From Deltaproteobacteria bacterium (GTDB taxonomy: Bacteria; Desulfobacterota; Desulfuromonadia; Desulfuromonadales; JAAYDE01), in NCBI GenBank assembly GCA_016934985.1, contig JAFGRU010000065.1, positions 1 through 64,000 on the forward strand: 64,000 bases of DNA, written 5' to 3'. A program made the position numbers and the translations under genes. Every line of letters starts with the position of its first letter. Within the stretch, counting starts at the first letter, position 1. Below, piece by piece: positions 48,040-56,854 of the stretch. The notes below the pieces were generated by a model. That model was not told the origin of the DNA and did no database searches. It saw nothing but the letters and a program-made list of their open reading frames with translations.

Positions 48040-48539
48040 GACCCCTCCTGTACCTGTACACAAGATACTGTTTCTATTTTATATATCATTTAAAGATAGT
48101 AGTAGTAGTAACAGGTTGCTGTTGAATTGTTGAAAAAGAAAAAAAAGTTCTATTAATTAAATGGTTATAGATCAATATTGGCCCCTGTTTCCTTGTTGAT
48201 AAACATTTTTAAAACTGTGGAAGAATTGGATAAATAAATTTTTTAATGACTTATCCGCATTTCGTTTACATGTTCTTCAACAGGTTATAAACCTCATTTA
48301 AGAGATTAGGCGCAAACAGCAGTCCTTATCTGGGCCGCCCATAAAACCTGAATAATTTCAAAAATAATAAAAAAGTCAAATATGTAAAATAGTTTGATTT
48401 TATCAAAGTCGAAGAGAATTTTTCTTTGCCAGAAAAAAAAACTTGTTGCAGGCAGATTCAGCTTCGGTAAAACCCAACCCTAACGAAAAATCTTTGGTTA
48501 TTTTAGCAAAACTTTGGGATTAAAAAAAAGACGGTTTTA
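48040..48539. other. dnaA-dnaN intergenic region, probable unwinding part of oriC
   Basis: This is a 500-base, very AT-rich gap. It holds an AT tract and a tandem TAG array (48071-48111), weak DnaA-like boxes TTATCCGCA (48249-48257) and TTATCAACA (complementary strand, near 48197-48205), and further AT runs at 48360-48420. In B. subtilis-type bipartite origins the unwinding element lies in this same interval. It should also contain the dnaN promoter. Confidence 0.65.
48071..48111 (-). other. DnaA-trio-like array with adjacent AT-rich unwinding tract
   Basis: Four TAG triplets and one TAA (48097-48111) directly abut a 24-base nearly pure A/T tract (48071-48094). Read on the minus strand the order is weak DnaA-like boxes (TTTTCAACA type), then CTA repeats, then the AT tract. 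That is the order and polarity of box, DnaA-trio and unwinding element. Confidence 0.6.
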
Positions 48540-49925
48540 TTAAAGAGTCATGGATTTTTTAATATTTTCCAGGGTTGAACGAAGTCGAAAGTCGTCTTCC
48601 AGGGCTTTTTCAATCTTTTTTATGGCGTGAATTATAGTTGAGTGGTCCTTACCTCCGAATTTTTCACCAATTTCGGGGTAGGAACAGGAAGTCATCTGGC
48701 GGGCGAGATACATGGCAATTTGGCGAGGAATTACCAGAGCTTTAAGGCGTTTAGATGATTTAAGCTCCGTTAGTTTGATATTAAAATGGGAAGCAACCAC
48801 CTTTTGGATTTGTTCAACGGAAATTTCGCGGTTCTTTTCAACAAGAATATCCTTAAGGATTTCCTTGGCCATGGAAAGAGAAACCGAAGTTGCCGTCAGT
48901 TTAGCGTAAGCACCGATTCGGTTGAGAAGACCTTCCAATTCACGGACATTGCTGGTAATGGAATTGGCAATAAAAAAAGCCACATCTTCAGGAAGTTTGA
49001 TGCCGATCTGTTCGGCCTTCAGATTGAGGATGGCCTGTTTCGTTTCCACATCCGGGGCCTGGATATCAGCGATTAATCCCCACTCAAAGCGGGAACGGAG
49101 ACGTTCTTCCAAGCCGGGAATATCTTTTGGAAATTTGTCCGATGTAACGACAATTTGTTTTTGTGACTCGTAGAGTGCATTGAAAGTATGGAAAAACTCC
49201 TCCTGGGTTCTTTCTTTGCCGGCAATAAATTGGACATCGTCAATTAACAGGACGTCAACCGATCTGAATTTTTTGCGGAAATCGTCCATTTTTGCGTAGC
49301 GCAGGGAATTGATCAGTTCATTCATGAATTTTTCCGAGGTATAGTAACTTACCTGCATATGAGGTTTGTTCTTGGAAACAAAATTTCCTATGGCACTGAT
49401 CAGATGAGTTTTCCCTAGGCCGACACCGCCGTAAATAAAGAGTGGGTTGTAGGTGGTTGCCGGGTTGTTGGCTACAGCCATGGCAGCGGCATAGGCAAAC
49501 TGGTTGGATGATCCGGCAACAAATTCTTGAAAGCTGTATTTCGGATTAAGATTAAAATTACTGGTATTGTTTTTTTCCGTTTCAATGTTAACTTGGGAGG
49601 AGAGGTTGGCATCGTCTCTCAAGAATGAATTATCCTCCGACACCCTGGTTTTTTCCATATCCGGTTCAGGGCCTTCTGCATCTTGGGAGACTCCGACTTT
49701 AAGCTTAATTTTTATTGGGACTGCCAAAAGTTCGGAAAGAGTGTTTTCCAGAAGATCGAAGTAATTTTCCTGGATCCATTCGAGAACAAAACGGTTGGGA
49801 ACTTCCAATGTTATTTTATCAGGGGTTAAATCTATTGGACGGATTGATTTAATCCAGGTGGAAAAAAACGGAGACTCAATAACCTGCTCAAGTTGAGCAA
49901 TGGCTTGCTTCCAAATTTGATTCAT
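48540..49925 (-). CDS. dnaA: DnaA: chromosomal replication initiator
   Basis: This 461-residue initiator has domain I (1-80), which interacts with helicase and regulators, and a variable linker (about 85-130). The AAA+ domain has Walker A GGVGLGKTHL and Walker B VLLIDDVQF with EEFFHTFN after it. The C-terminal DNA-binding domain IV has the signature FGGKDHSTIIHAIKKIEK. It is transcribed away from the origin region at 49926-50067, which carries DnaA boxes likely to autoregulate it. Length is typical. Confidence 0.97.
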   Translation of the reverse strand: MNQIWKQAIAQLEQVIESPFFSTWIKSIRPIDLTPDKITLEVPNRFVLEWIQENYFDLLENTLSELLAVPIKIKLKVGVSQDAEGPEPDMEKTRVSEDNSFLRDDANLSSQVNIETEKNNTSNFNLNPKYSFQEFVAGSSNQFAYAAAMAVANNPATTYNPLFIYGGVGLGKTHLISAIGNFVSKNKPHMQVSYYTSEKFMNELINSLRYAKMDDFRKKFRSVDVLLIDDVQFIAGKERTQEEFFHTFNALYESQKQIVVTSDKFPKDIPGLEERLRSRFEWGLIADIQAPDVETKQAILNLKAEQIGIKLPEDVAFFIANSITSNVRELEGLLNRIGAYAKLTATSVSLSMAKEILKDILVEKNREISVEQIQKVVASHFNIKLTELKSSKRLKALVIPRQIAMYLARQMTSCSYPEIGEKFGGKDHSTIIHAIKKIEKALEDDFRLRSTLENIKKSMTL

Positions 49926-49974
49926 AGAAAAAGTGTAATTCTAACTTGACGGGAAACAATGAAGAAAGACGATT

Positions 49975-50067
49975 TTATCCACAAAACTATCCACAGCTGT
50001 GGATAAAATACTTTCTTTGACATTGTAGTTGGATTGGCTACTATCTGACGCACTTCGTGGTGGATAA
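49975..50067. promoter_or_regulatory. DnaA-box cluster upstream of dnaA (oriC part and dnaA control)
   Basis: Boxes: perfect TTATCCACA (49975-49983), CTATCCACA (49987-49995), inverted perfect TTATCCACA (49998-50006) and inverted TTATCCACC (50059-50067). The middle two form a near-palindrome around AGCT. The rest of the 335-base gap to rpmH (49926-50260) holds the dnaA and rpmH promoters. Confidence 0.85.
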
Positions 50068-50160
50068 GAAGCTATCAAAGCTTTCATTTCTTTGCAAGAT
50101 TTTTTTCCTTGAATGCTGGTTCGAAATTCACAGGGCAATGGGGGGAAATTTTTTTCATTC

Positions 50161-50191
50161 TTGACAAGGAAAGAAAAATATGGTTGATAAT
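50161..50191 (+). promoter_or_regulatory. rpmH-rnpA promoter candidate
   Basis: A consensus -35 TTGACA (50161-50166) and a -10 GATAAT (50186-50191, five of six matches) are 19 bases apart, 70 bases before the rpmH start. The spacing is at the long end of the usual range. Confidence 0.5.
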
Positions 50192-50260
50192 GCGTTTTCT
50201 AGAAATTCCTTTAAAAAGAGAGCAATTTAGCCTTATTTTTGATTGTGGAGTAGACCTGTT

Positions 50261-50410
50261 ATGAAAAGAACTTACCAACCCAGCAGAATAAAAAGAAAAA
50301 GAACCCATGGGTTTAGGAAAAGAATGCTTACCTTCAACGGCCGCAACGTGCTTAAAAGGAGACGTCAGAGGGGGAGAAAAAGCCTTGTAGTTAGCATTCC
50401 TAAAAAGTAA
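50261..50410 (+). CDS. rpmH: ribosomal protein bL34
   Basis: This 49-residue, very basic protein begins [18 protein letters not shown] and continues [18 protein letters not shown], the standard bL34 sequence, with a slightly longer C-terminal tail (SLVVSIPKK) than the 44-46 residue norm. It is a large-subunit ribosomal protein. The gene is the first of the conserved rpmH-rnpA-yidD-yidC cluster and is divergent from dnaA, as in most bacteria. GTGGAG lies before the ATG. Confidence 0.97.
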   Translation: MKRTYQPSRIKRKRTHGFRKRMLTFNGRNVLKRRRQRGRKSLVVSIPKK

Positions 50411-50438
50411 ATTATTTTTTCAGGAAAAAGGTCGGCAT

Positions 50439-50819
50439 ATCTCACAGAAAAAAACTTTTCCGGTCCAATATAGGGTCAGGCACAGTTGGGAATATCGGAA
50501 AATTCAGCAAACTGGCCGTAAAATAAGACTTAAAAACTTTACCGTTCTCTACCAAACCCGGGTGGAAGGGCCCGTTCGCCTGGGTTTGATCGTCAGTCGG
50601 AAGGTCGGCGGAGCTGTTCAGCGTAACCGAGTAAAACGTTTGGTTCGAGAGTTTTTTAGACTTAACCTTGAGCGGTTACCGGAGAAGCGGGATTTTGTCG
50701 TCATCGCTAAAAAAGGAACCCATCAATTAAGCTATTTCTCTGTCGCGGGCGAATTGGCCAGCCTTTTCAGTATTAGAAACACGCATCCTGAAGGCGGAAA
50801 ATGTTTGCAAAACAAATAA
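50439..50819 (+). CDS. rnpA: RnpA: RNase P protein component, apparent non-canonical start
   Basis: This RNase P protein subunit helps mature tRNA 5' ends. The conserved core is present: [18 protein letters not shown] with [25 protein letters not shown] and RLVREFFRL, the RNR motif. The frame is open from 50391 to the stop at 50819, but contains no ATG, GTG, TTG or CTG until GTG 50562, which would delete the conserved N-terminus. The best start I can see is ATC 50439 (then [11 protein letters not shown]), seven bases after AAAAAGG, giving 126 residues; ATT 50502 is less likely. A sequence error or frameshift is also possible. The 3' end overlaps yidD. Confidence 0.8.
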   Translation: MSQKKTFPVQYRVRHSWEYRKIQQTGRKIRLKNFTVLYQTRVEGPVRLGLIVSRKVGGAVQRNRVKRLVREFFRLNLERLPEKRDFVVIAKKGTHQLSYFSVAGELASLFSIRNTHPEGGKCLQNK

Positions 50820-51013
50820 TACGCCTCGTGATTTTTTATCAGAAGTATATTTCTCCCTTCAAGGCTCCTACCTGTCGTTTTTATCCTTCTTGTTCTCAGT
50901 ATGCCTGTGATGCTGTTAAAAAGTATGGGGCTTTAAAAGGTCTCTGGTTAGCGACCAAGAGGCTTTGTCGTTGTCATCCCTTTCATCCCGGAGGGTATGA
51001 TCCTGTTAACTGA
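50801..51013 (+). CDS. yidD: YidD: membrane protein insertion efficiency factor
   Basis: This 70-residue protein has the family signature [19 protein letters not shown], then [23 protein letters not shown]. Its N-terminal segment ([15 protein letters not shown]) is amphipathic. It helps YidC-dependent insertion of membrane proteins. It overlaps the end of rnpA by 19 bases and precedes yidC by about 40 bases, the standard cluster order. Confidence 0.95.
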   Translation: MFAKQIIRLVIFYQKYISPFKAPTCRFYPSCSQYACDAVKKYGALKGLWLATKRLCRCHPFHPGGYDPVN

Positions 51014-51054
51014 TTTAAGGGGAACTCGCTCCTTTCGGACCGGAGTTGCAATTT

Positions 51055-52716
51055 ATGGAAAACAAGAATATTAGTCTAGCTTTTACTTTGGTGTTTGGAA
51101 TTTATCTCGCCTACATCATGTTTTTTTCTCCAACGCCTCCCCCAAAATCTGAACAGGTTGTGACCCCTCCAGTTGCGACACAAACCCAGGATCAAGAAAA
51201 AGATTCAATGGCGCAACTACCTGTTGAGGTGGTTGAAAAACCAGTAGTTGAAAAAATAATACCAACCGAGTATCAAAATATTACTACGCGCGATATTACC
51301 GTTGAAAACCCTTTTTTTAAAGCGGTTCTCAGTAATCATGGCGCTAAAATAAAACAATTTGAGTTAAAAAAATTCCCTGCCACTCAGGCTGCTGATTCCC
51401 CTAACATTTTTCTAGTTGATACCGAAAACCAAAAAATGGCCACCCTGGGCATATCCGGAAGTGAGGGAATTTTATTTTCTTCCGAAGCCATGTATAAGGT
51501 CGCAGATTCCGATGGGAGAATTGAAATTGGACCCGGGGGTTCAAAAAAGGTTGTTTTCTCAACCGTTCAGGGAGATTTATTGATCAATAAAACCTACACC
51601 TTTTATGGTGATGGTTATAAGTTTGATCTTGACCTGGAAATCAGCAACCTCGGGGCAACTCCTTTAAGCGGTAGTGTACAAGCCTTTTTAAAAGAACCTT
51701 GGCAGAGTGAAAAAGAAGAAGGAGGAGGAGGGTTCCTTACTGGTAGTTTTTCTTTTGTCGGCGCTGCCACTTATGTCGATGAAGACCTTAAAACAGATAG
51801 TGTCAAGGACCTCGGCAAGGCAAGTGTCGCATATGAAGGAAACATCAAATGGACCTCCTTCGAGGATAAATATTTCATTAAGGCCTTGGTGCCGGCCAGC
51901 GATTCCGGAGAAAAAAAGGTTTTTCTGGAGAAGGGGGAAAATTACGTTCAGAATCGACTTGAGGTCCGTAATCAAACAGTTAATCCCGGGAAAATGATTC
52001 AGTTAAAACTCCTTGGATATTTTGGACCCAGGGACACGGACAACCTTAAGTTGGTAGGATTCAAACTTGAAGAAGCGGTTGATTTCGGCTTTTTCCACAT
52101 TATTGCCAAGCCCCTGTTGGAAGTTTTAAAGTTTTTTAATTCTTTTGTGGGGAATTATGGTGTGTCAATCATTATCCTTACGGTTCTGATCAAAATTCTT
52201 TTCTGGCCTTTGACTCAGAAGAGTTACACTTCCATGAAGGCCATGCAGAAGGTTCAACCGGAAATGGCCAAAATTCGGGTTAAGTACAAACACGATAAAG
52301 CCCGCTTAAATAAAGAGGTTATGGACCTTTATAAGAAATATAAGGTTAACCCCTTGGGTGGATGCCTTCCGATGGTGATACAGATTCCCGTCTTTTTTGC
52401 CCTTTATAAGGTTTTATTGGAGGATATCGGGCTTCGGCACGCACCTTTTATGTTTTGGATTCAGGATCTTTCCGCCAAGGATCCATATTATATAACGCCG
52501 GTGGTTATGGGTGTCACAATGTTTGTGCAGCAAAAGTTGACCCCCACCACGATGGATTCGGCCCAGGCAAAAATTCTCCAATATATGCCTCTTATTTTCA
52601 CCTTTATGTTTTTAAGCTTTCCTTCGGGGCTGGTAATTTACTGGCTGGTCAACAACCTCCTAACCATTTTGCAGCAGTATCTGGTTAACCGCAAAGCAAA
52701 GGCTGCCGAAGCCTGA
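51055..52716 (+). CDS. yidC: YidC: membrane protein insertase
   Basis: This 553-residue Gram-negative-type YidC has an N-terminal membrane helix (about 5-25), a large periplasmic beta domain (about 75-330) and the conserved five-helix insertase core. The core has KILFWPLTQKSYTSMKAMQKVQP, then NPLGGCLPMVIQIPVFFALYKVL with the hydrophilic-groove region. It inserts proteins such as F0 ATPase subunits into the inner membrane. I start at ATG 51055, nine bases after CGGAG; a TTG three codons upstream is the alternative. The next gene is mnmE, with no jag/khpB gene between. Confidence 0.96.
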   Translation: MENKNISLAFTLVFGIYLAYIMFFSPTPPPKSEQVVTPPVATQTQDQEKDSMAQLPVEVVEKPVVEKIIPTEYQNITTRDITVENPFFKAVLSNHGAKIKQFELKKFPATQAADSPNIFLVDTENQKMATLGISGSEGILFSSEAMYKVADSDGRIEIGPGGSKKVVFSTVQGDLLINKTYTFYGDGYKFDLDLEISNLGATPLSGSVQAFLKEPWQSEKEEGGGGFLTGSFSFVGAATYVDEDLKTDSVKDLGKASVAYEGNIKWTSFEDKYFIKALVPASDSGEKKVFLEKGENYVQNRLEVRNQTVNPGKMIQLKLLGYFGPRDTDNLKLVGFKLEEAVDFGFFHIIAKPLLEVLKFFNSFVGNYGVSIIILTVLIKILFWPLTQKSYTSMKAMQKVQPEMAKIRVKYKHDKARLNKEVMDLYKKYKVNPLGGCLPMVIQIPVFFALYKVLLEDIGLRHAPFMFWIQDLSAKDPYYITPVVMGVTMFVQQKLTPTTMDSAQAKILQYMPLIFTFMFLSFPSGLVIYWLVNNLLTILQQYLVNRKAKAAEA

Positions 52717-52774
52717 AAATAGCGATGATTAATTATTACTGCTGCCAAATTCCGCAAAATAGTTTAATTGCAGC

Positions 52775-54142
52775 GTGAACCGAGACGATACCATAACTGC
52801 TCCGGCCACCCCACATGGTGAAGGGGGTATAGCCATTATCCGGGTTTCAGGTTCTCAGGCTGAAAACCTGATGAAGTTGTTCTTCCGGCCTTCCTCCAAA
52901 TACTCTGAGATTTATTCCCATTATTTTTATCATGGCCTTTTCCTCAATGAGGAGTCGGAACCCCTTGATGAGGTCATGGCCGTGCTGATGAGAAAACCGC
53001 GCTCCTATACAAGGGAGGATGTCCTTGAAATTCATTGTCATGGAGGCTACCTTTCCATGCAGAGAATTTTGGAAACCTTTCTTAAAGGGGGTGCCCGTTT
53101 GGCCGAGCCTGGTGAATTTACATTGCGGGCCTTTTTAAACGGGCGTATTGATCTCACTGAGGCTGAAGGGGTAATTGACATCATCAGTGCGCGCTCGGAC
53201 CGGGCCGCGCGTAACGCCTTCCGCCATCTCCGTGGGGATCTTTTCAAACTTCTTGGGAATATTCGAAGTCAGCTGGTTGATCTTCTGGTTTTGCTTGAAG
53301 CCTATATTGACTTTCCCGAGGAGGAAGTTGCCATTCCTCATTTTCATGATTTTTCCCATGGGGCCCTATCAGCCGAAAAGGCCATTAATGAATTGTTAGG
53401 CTCGTTTAATGTTGGCAAAATACTTAAGGATGGGCTTGTTGTTCTTCTTTTAGGAAAGCCTAATGTTGGGAAAAGCTCCCTTCTCAACCGGTTGCTTGGG
53501 GAGGAGCGTGCCATCGTAACGGAAATTCCCGGGACTACTCGGGATACTATAGAGGAATATCTGTCTCTGGGAGGGTTTCCCATAAAATTGATTGACACGG
53601 CAGGTGTTCGTGATTCAGACGACCCCATAGAAGTGGAAGGTGTGGAAAGGGCCAAGGGGAAAATTACCTCGGCTGACGTTGTTCTTCTTTTGGTGGACGG
53701 AAGCCAGGGTTTGACACCTGAGGACTATACTGCGCTTGAATTTAGCCACGGGACTCGACGTATTCTTGTCATCAATAAACAAGACCTTGGGGCGGTGGCT
53801 CTCCCTGGTGATTTACTTCAATTACCCCATGTCAATGTGTCAGCAAGAACCGGGCAGGGTTTTGAAAAATTGCAAGATTTGATTATAGAGCAAGTCGCTC
53901 CCGCCCAAGGTCCAGATATTGGCGAATCCGTTATTCTTTCTTCTCTTCGGCAAAAAGAGGCTCTCGGCCAGTCTCTTGAAAGCCTCGGTCGTTTTAAAGC
54001 TGGTCTTAAAGAAAGGTTACCTCTCGAATGCCTTGCCACCGATTTAAGAGATGCTATTCAGTCTCTCGGGGAGGTAACCGGCGAGACCCTTTCCGAAGAA
54101 GTCCTTGGCAGGATATTTTCCCGATTCTGTATTGGAAAATAA
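52775..54142 (+). CDS. mnmE: MnmE: tRNA wobble-uridine modification GTPase
   Basis: This 455-residue GTPase works with MnmG to add the aminomethyl or carboxymethylaminomethyl group at U34 of certain tRNAs. The N-terminal tetrahydrofolate-binding domain begins DDTITAPATPHGEGGIAIIRVSG. The G domain has GKPNVGKSSLLNRLLGEERA, TEIPGTTRDT and INKQD. The C-terminus is the conserved CIGK, whose Cys is essential. Start is GTG 52775 with a weak ribosome site. It lies between yidC and the parS-mnmG segment. Confidence 0.96.
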   Translation: MNRDDTITAPATPHGEGGIAIIRVSGSQAENLMKLFFRPSSKYSEIYSHYFYHGLFLNEESEPLDEVMAVLMRKPRSYTREDVLEIHCHGGYLSMQRILETFLKGGARLAEPGEFTLRAFLNGRIDLTEAEGVIDIISARSDRAARNAFRHLRGDLFKLLGNIRSQLVDLLVLLEAYIDFPEEEVAIPHFHDFSHGALSAEKAINELLGSFNVGKILKDGLVVLLLGKPNVGKSSLLNRLLGEERAIVTEIPGTTRDTIEEYLSLGGFPIKLIDTAGVRDSDDPIEVEGVERAKGKITSADVVLLLVDGSQGLTPEDYTALEFSHGTRRILVINKQDLGAVALPGDLLQLPHVNVSARTGQGFEKLQDLIIEQVAPAQGPDIGESVILSSLRQKEALGQSLESLGRFKAGLKERLPLECLATDLRDAIQSLGEVTGETLSEEVLGRIFSRFCIGK

Positions 54143-54166
54143 ACAATGTTTCACGTGAAACATTGT
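54143..54166. promoter_or_regulatory. parS centromere site
   Basis: The 16-base core TGTTTCACGTGAAACA (54147-54162) is a perfect palindrome identical to the consensus ParB-binding parS. The symmetry extends to a perfect 24-base palindrome (54143-54166). It lies between mnmE and mnmG, 3.5 kb from parB and about 5 kb from the origin region. Confidence 0.97.
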
Positions 54167-54198
54167 GTTTAATTGTTTTTTTAAGAATGTGCGCATAA

Positions 54199-56070
54199 AT
54201 GTTGACCACAAAAATTACCTATCAAAAAAAATATAAAGTAATTGTTGTTGGGGCAGGTCATGCTGGGTGTGAGGCGGCACTTGCCACGGCAAGAATGGGT
54301 TTGGATACTCTCCTCTTGACCATGAACCTCGACACCATAGCCCAGATGTCATGCAATCCGGCAATTGGGGGGTTGGCTAAGGGACAGTTGGTTAAGGAAA
54401 TAGATGCCCTGGGCGGAGAAATGGCATTAAATACCGATGCCACGGGGTTGCAGTTCAGGATTTTAAATACCAAGAAAGGTCCGGCGGTTCGAGCTTCACG
54501 CGCTCAGGCAGACAGGAGTTTGTATCACCAAAGAATGAAGGGGGTTTTGGAACAACAGCCTCTTCTGGATATTAAACAGGGGGCGGTAGAGCGTTTGGCC
54601 TTGGTGGGACAGCGGGTTGCAGGGGTTGAAACACGAGAGGGTGTTGTTTTTTTAGGTGAGAAGGTGGTTTTGACTTCGGGAACATTTTTGCGGGGCTTGA
54701 TTCACGTCGGGATGAATAATTTCCCGGGTGGGCGCGCGGGGGAACCTGCGGCAATGGGTCTTTCGGGCCAGTTAAAGAATTTAGGTTTTGAGGTGGGGCG
54801 CTTAAAAACCGGCACGCCACCACGTTTAGATGGTAAAACAATTAATTATTCAAACCTTCAGCCCCAGTATGGTGATGACCCGCCCAGGCCATTTTCGTTT
54901 TTAAACCAAACAATAGATGGCAGACAACTCCCCTGTTTTATAACCTACACCAACCGTCAAACCCATGAGTTGATTACCGGGGGTTTGGACCGTTCACCCC
55001 TCTATAGTGGGGTGATTGAAGGGGTTGGCCCGCGCTATTGCCCTTCGATAGAGGATAAAATAGTCAGGTTTCCGGAAAAGGACCAGCATCAAATTTTTCT
55101 GGAGCCGGAAGGATGGAATACGACGGAGGTATACCCTAATGGTTTGCCAACCTCATTGCCCGTGGATGTCCAAGTAGCTTTTTTAAGGACGATCCAAGGT
55201 TTGGAGCGTGTAGAGGTGGTCCGTTTTGGTTATGCCATTGAATACGATTATGTGGACCCAGTTCAATTAAAACCGAGTCTTGAGACTAAATTAATAGAGG
55301 GACTTTATCACGCGGGGCAGATTAACGGAACGTCGGGTTACGAAGAAGCCGCTGCCCAGGGACTTTTGGCTGGCATTAATGCAGGGTTGGCGTGTAGAGA
55401 GTGTGCCCCTCTTGTCCTTGGTCGAGATCAGGCCTATATTGGGGTGCTGATAGATGATTTGGTCAACCTTGGAACCAACGAGCCGTACCGGATGTTTACT
55501 TCACGGGCGGAATATCGTTTGTTATTGCGAGAAGACAACGCGGATCAGAGATTAACGGAAATAGGGCGTAAGGTTGGATTGGTTGCGGAGGACCGTTGGC
55601 GTCTATATGTAGAAAAAGTAGCTGATCTGAATGCCGCCGAAGAAAAATTGAAAAATATCAGAGTAGGGCCTGCCGATAAGGAAATTCTCGCAAGGTTGAA
55701 AATAGAAGACCTGCAGAACGGATTGAGTGGTAAGGAATTGTTGAAGCGGCCTGGCATCGATATGACGGATTTAAAGGTCTCCGCTGTTGAGTTAAAAGCT
55801 TTTTCCGAAGAGGTTTTGGAGCAACTCGAGATTGCTGTGAAGTATGAAGGCTACATAAAAAGGCAAATTGAACAAGTTGAGAGGTTCCGAAAAACCGAGA
55901 ATGTTGCTATTCCGGAAAATATAAATTATGATGCCATCTCGGGTTTGACTGCCGAGGTTCGCGAGAAGTTGAATAAGGTTCGACCCCTGACATTGGGGCA
56001 GGCATCGAGAATCCGGGGGATGACTCCGGCCGCAATGGCTATCCTGTCCGTGGCGATTCGTCGAGTTTGA
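54199..56070 (+). CDS. mnmG: MnmG: tRNA wobble-uridine modification FAD enzyme
   Basis: This 623-residue FAD- and NADH-dependent partner of MnmE has the dinucleotide fold VIVVGAGHAGCEAALA near the N-terminus, the CNPAIGGLAKG signature, TGTPPRLDGKTI, and the C-terminal domain that binds MnmE and tRNA (AISGLTAEVREKL, with RIRGMTPAA near the end). It modifies U34 of tRNAs such as Glu, Gln, Lys and Leu. It follows the parS site by 33 bases, so ParB loading may affect its transcription. Confidence 0.97.
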   Translation: MLTTKITYQKKYKVIVVGAGHAGCEAALATARMGLDTLLLTMNLDTIAQMSCNPAIGGLAKGQLVKEIDALGGEMALNTDATGLQFRILNTKKGPAVRASRAQADRSLYHQRMKGVLEQQPLLDIKQGAVERLALVGQRVAGVETREGVVFLGEKVVLTSGTFLRGLIHVGMNNFPGGRAGEPAAMGLSGQLKNLGFEVGRLKTGTPPRLDGKTINYSNLQPQYGDDPPRPFSFLNQTIDGRQLPCFITYTNRQTHELITGGLDRSPLYSGVIEGVGPRYCPSIEDKIVRFPEKDQHQIFLEPEGWNTTEVYPNGLPTSLPVDVQVAFLRTIQGLERVEVVRFGYAIEYDYVDPVQLKPSLETKLIEGLYHAGQINGTSGYEEAAAQGLLAGINAGLACRECAPLVLGRDQAYIGVLIDDLVNLGTNEPYRMFTSRAEYRLLLREDNADQRLTEIGRKVGLVAEDRWRLYVEKVADLNAAEEKLKNIRVGPADKEILARLKIEDLQNGLSGKELLKRPGIDMTDLKVSAVELKAFSEEVLEQLEIAVKYEGYIKRQIEQVERFRKTENVAIPENINYDAISGLTAEVREKLNKVRPLTLGQASRIRGMTPAAMAILSVAIRRV

Positions 56071-56071
56071 G

Positions 56072-56725
56072 GTGATAAATAAGCAGAATAATCTTCGTGT
56101 TCTTTTGTTGAAGATGAATATTAAAGCATCTTCAACTGACATCGAAAAATATTTGATTCTCCTTGCTGAGTTGTTTTTATGGAATAAAAAGTTCAACCTG
56201 ACGGCAATTATAGATCCAGAGGAGGCTCTGGAAAAACATATTGTCGACTCTTTGACCTTATGTTCCTTGCTTCAAAATACGCAATATCTTCTTGATATCG
56301 GTTCCGGGGCCGGATTTCCAGCTATTCCTGTGAAAATCGCCTGCCCGCAAATCAAAATATATTCCGTAGAGGCCTCCAGAAAAAAGGTGTATTTTCAACG
56401 CCATATTGCCCGTAAGCTGGGCCTGAAGGGGTTGAAAATTATTCATTGTCGGGCAGAGGAATTAAAAGAAAAATGTTTTGAATTACCGCCTTTTGATGTC
56501 GTTGCTTCAAGAGCTCTGACGTTTCTTCCTGAGTTTCTGAATCTGGCCCGTCCGTATTTGTCAACATCGGGCCGGGTCATCGCTATGAAAGGCCCCGGTT
56601 GCAATGAGGAGCTCAATGCGGCTGTTGCAAGAGGTGAATGGATAAAGAAAGATCAAAGGACATTTTCTTTGCCGTCATCCGGATCAATACGAGAGTTATT
56701 AGTTTTTGAGCCAAAATTGAAATAA
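56072..56725 (+). CDS. rsmG: RsmG: 16S rRNA (guanine-527-N7) methyltransferase
   Basis: This 217-residue SAM-dependent methyltransferase has NLTAIIDPEEALEKHIVDSL, the SAM loop LLDIGSGAGFPAIPVKIA, and VEASRKKVYF followed by the DVVASRAL block. RsmG methylates G527 of 16S rRNA, and its loss gives low-level streptomycin resistance. The start is GTG 56072, one base after the mnmG stop, so the two are co-translated. The ATG 14 codons in would remove a family-typical helix. Order mnmG-rsmG-parA-parB is widely conserved. Confidence 0.94.
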   Translation: MINKQNNLRVLLLKMNIKASSTDIEKYLILLAELFLWNKKFNLTAIIDPEEALEKHIVDSLTLCSLLQNTQYLLDIGSGAGFPAIPVKIACPQIKIYSVEASRKKVYFQRHIARKLGLKGLKIIHCRAEELKEKCFELPPFDVVASRALTFLPEFLNLARPYLSTSGRVIAMKGPGCNEELNAAVARGEWIKKDQRTFSLPSSGSIRELLVFEPKLK

Positions 56726-56854
56726 GTATTTGGCAGAAATTTTGATTTGGGGATATGTTATTGGCTCTTGGATTCGTTTTTAAATACTTTGAGGGTACTG
56801 CAAATCAACCTGGGGTTGACCGGGAGTTGCTAGTCTCTGTTCAGGAGAATTTTG

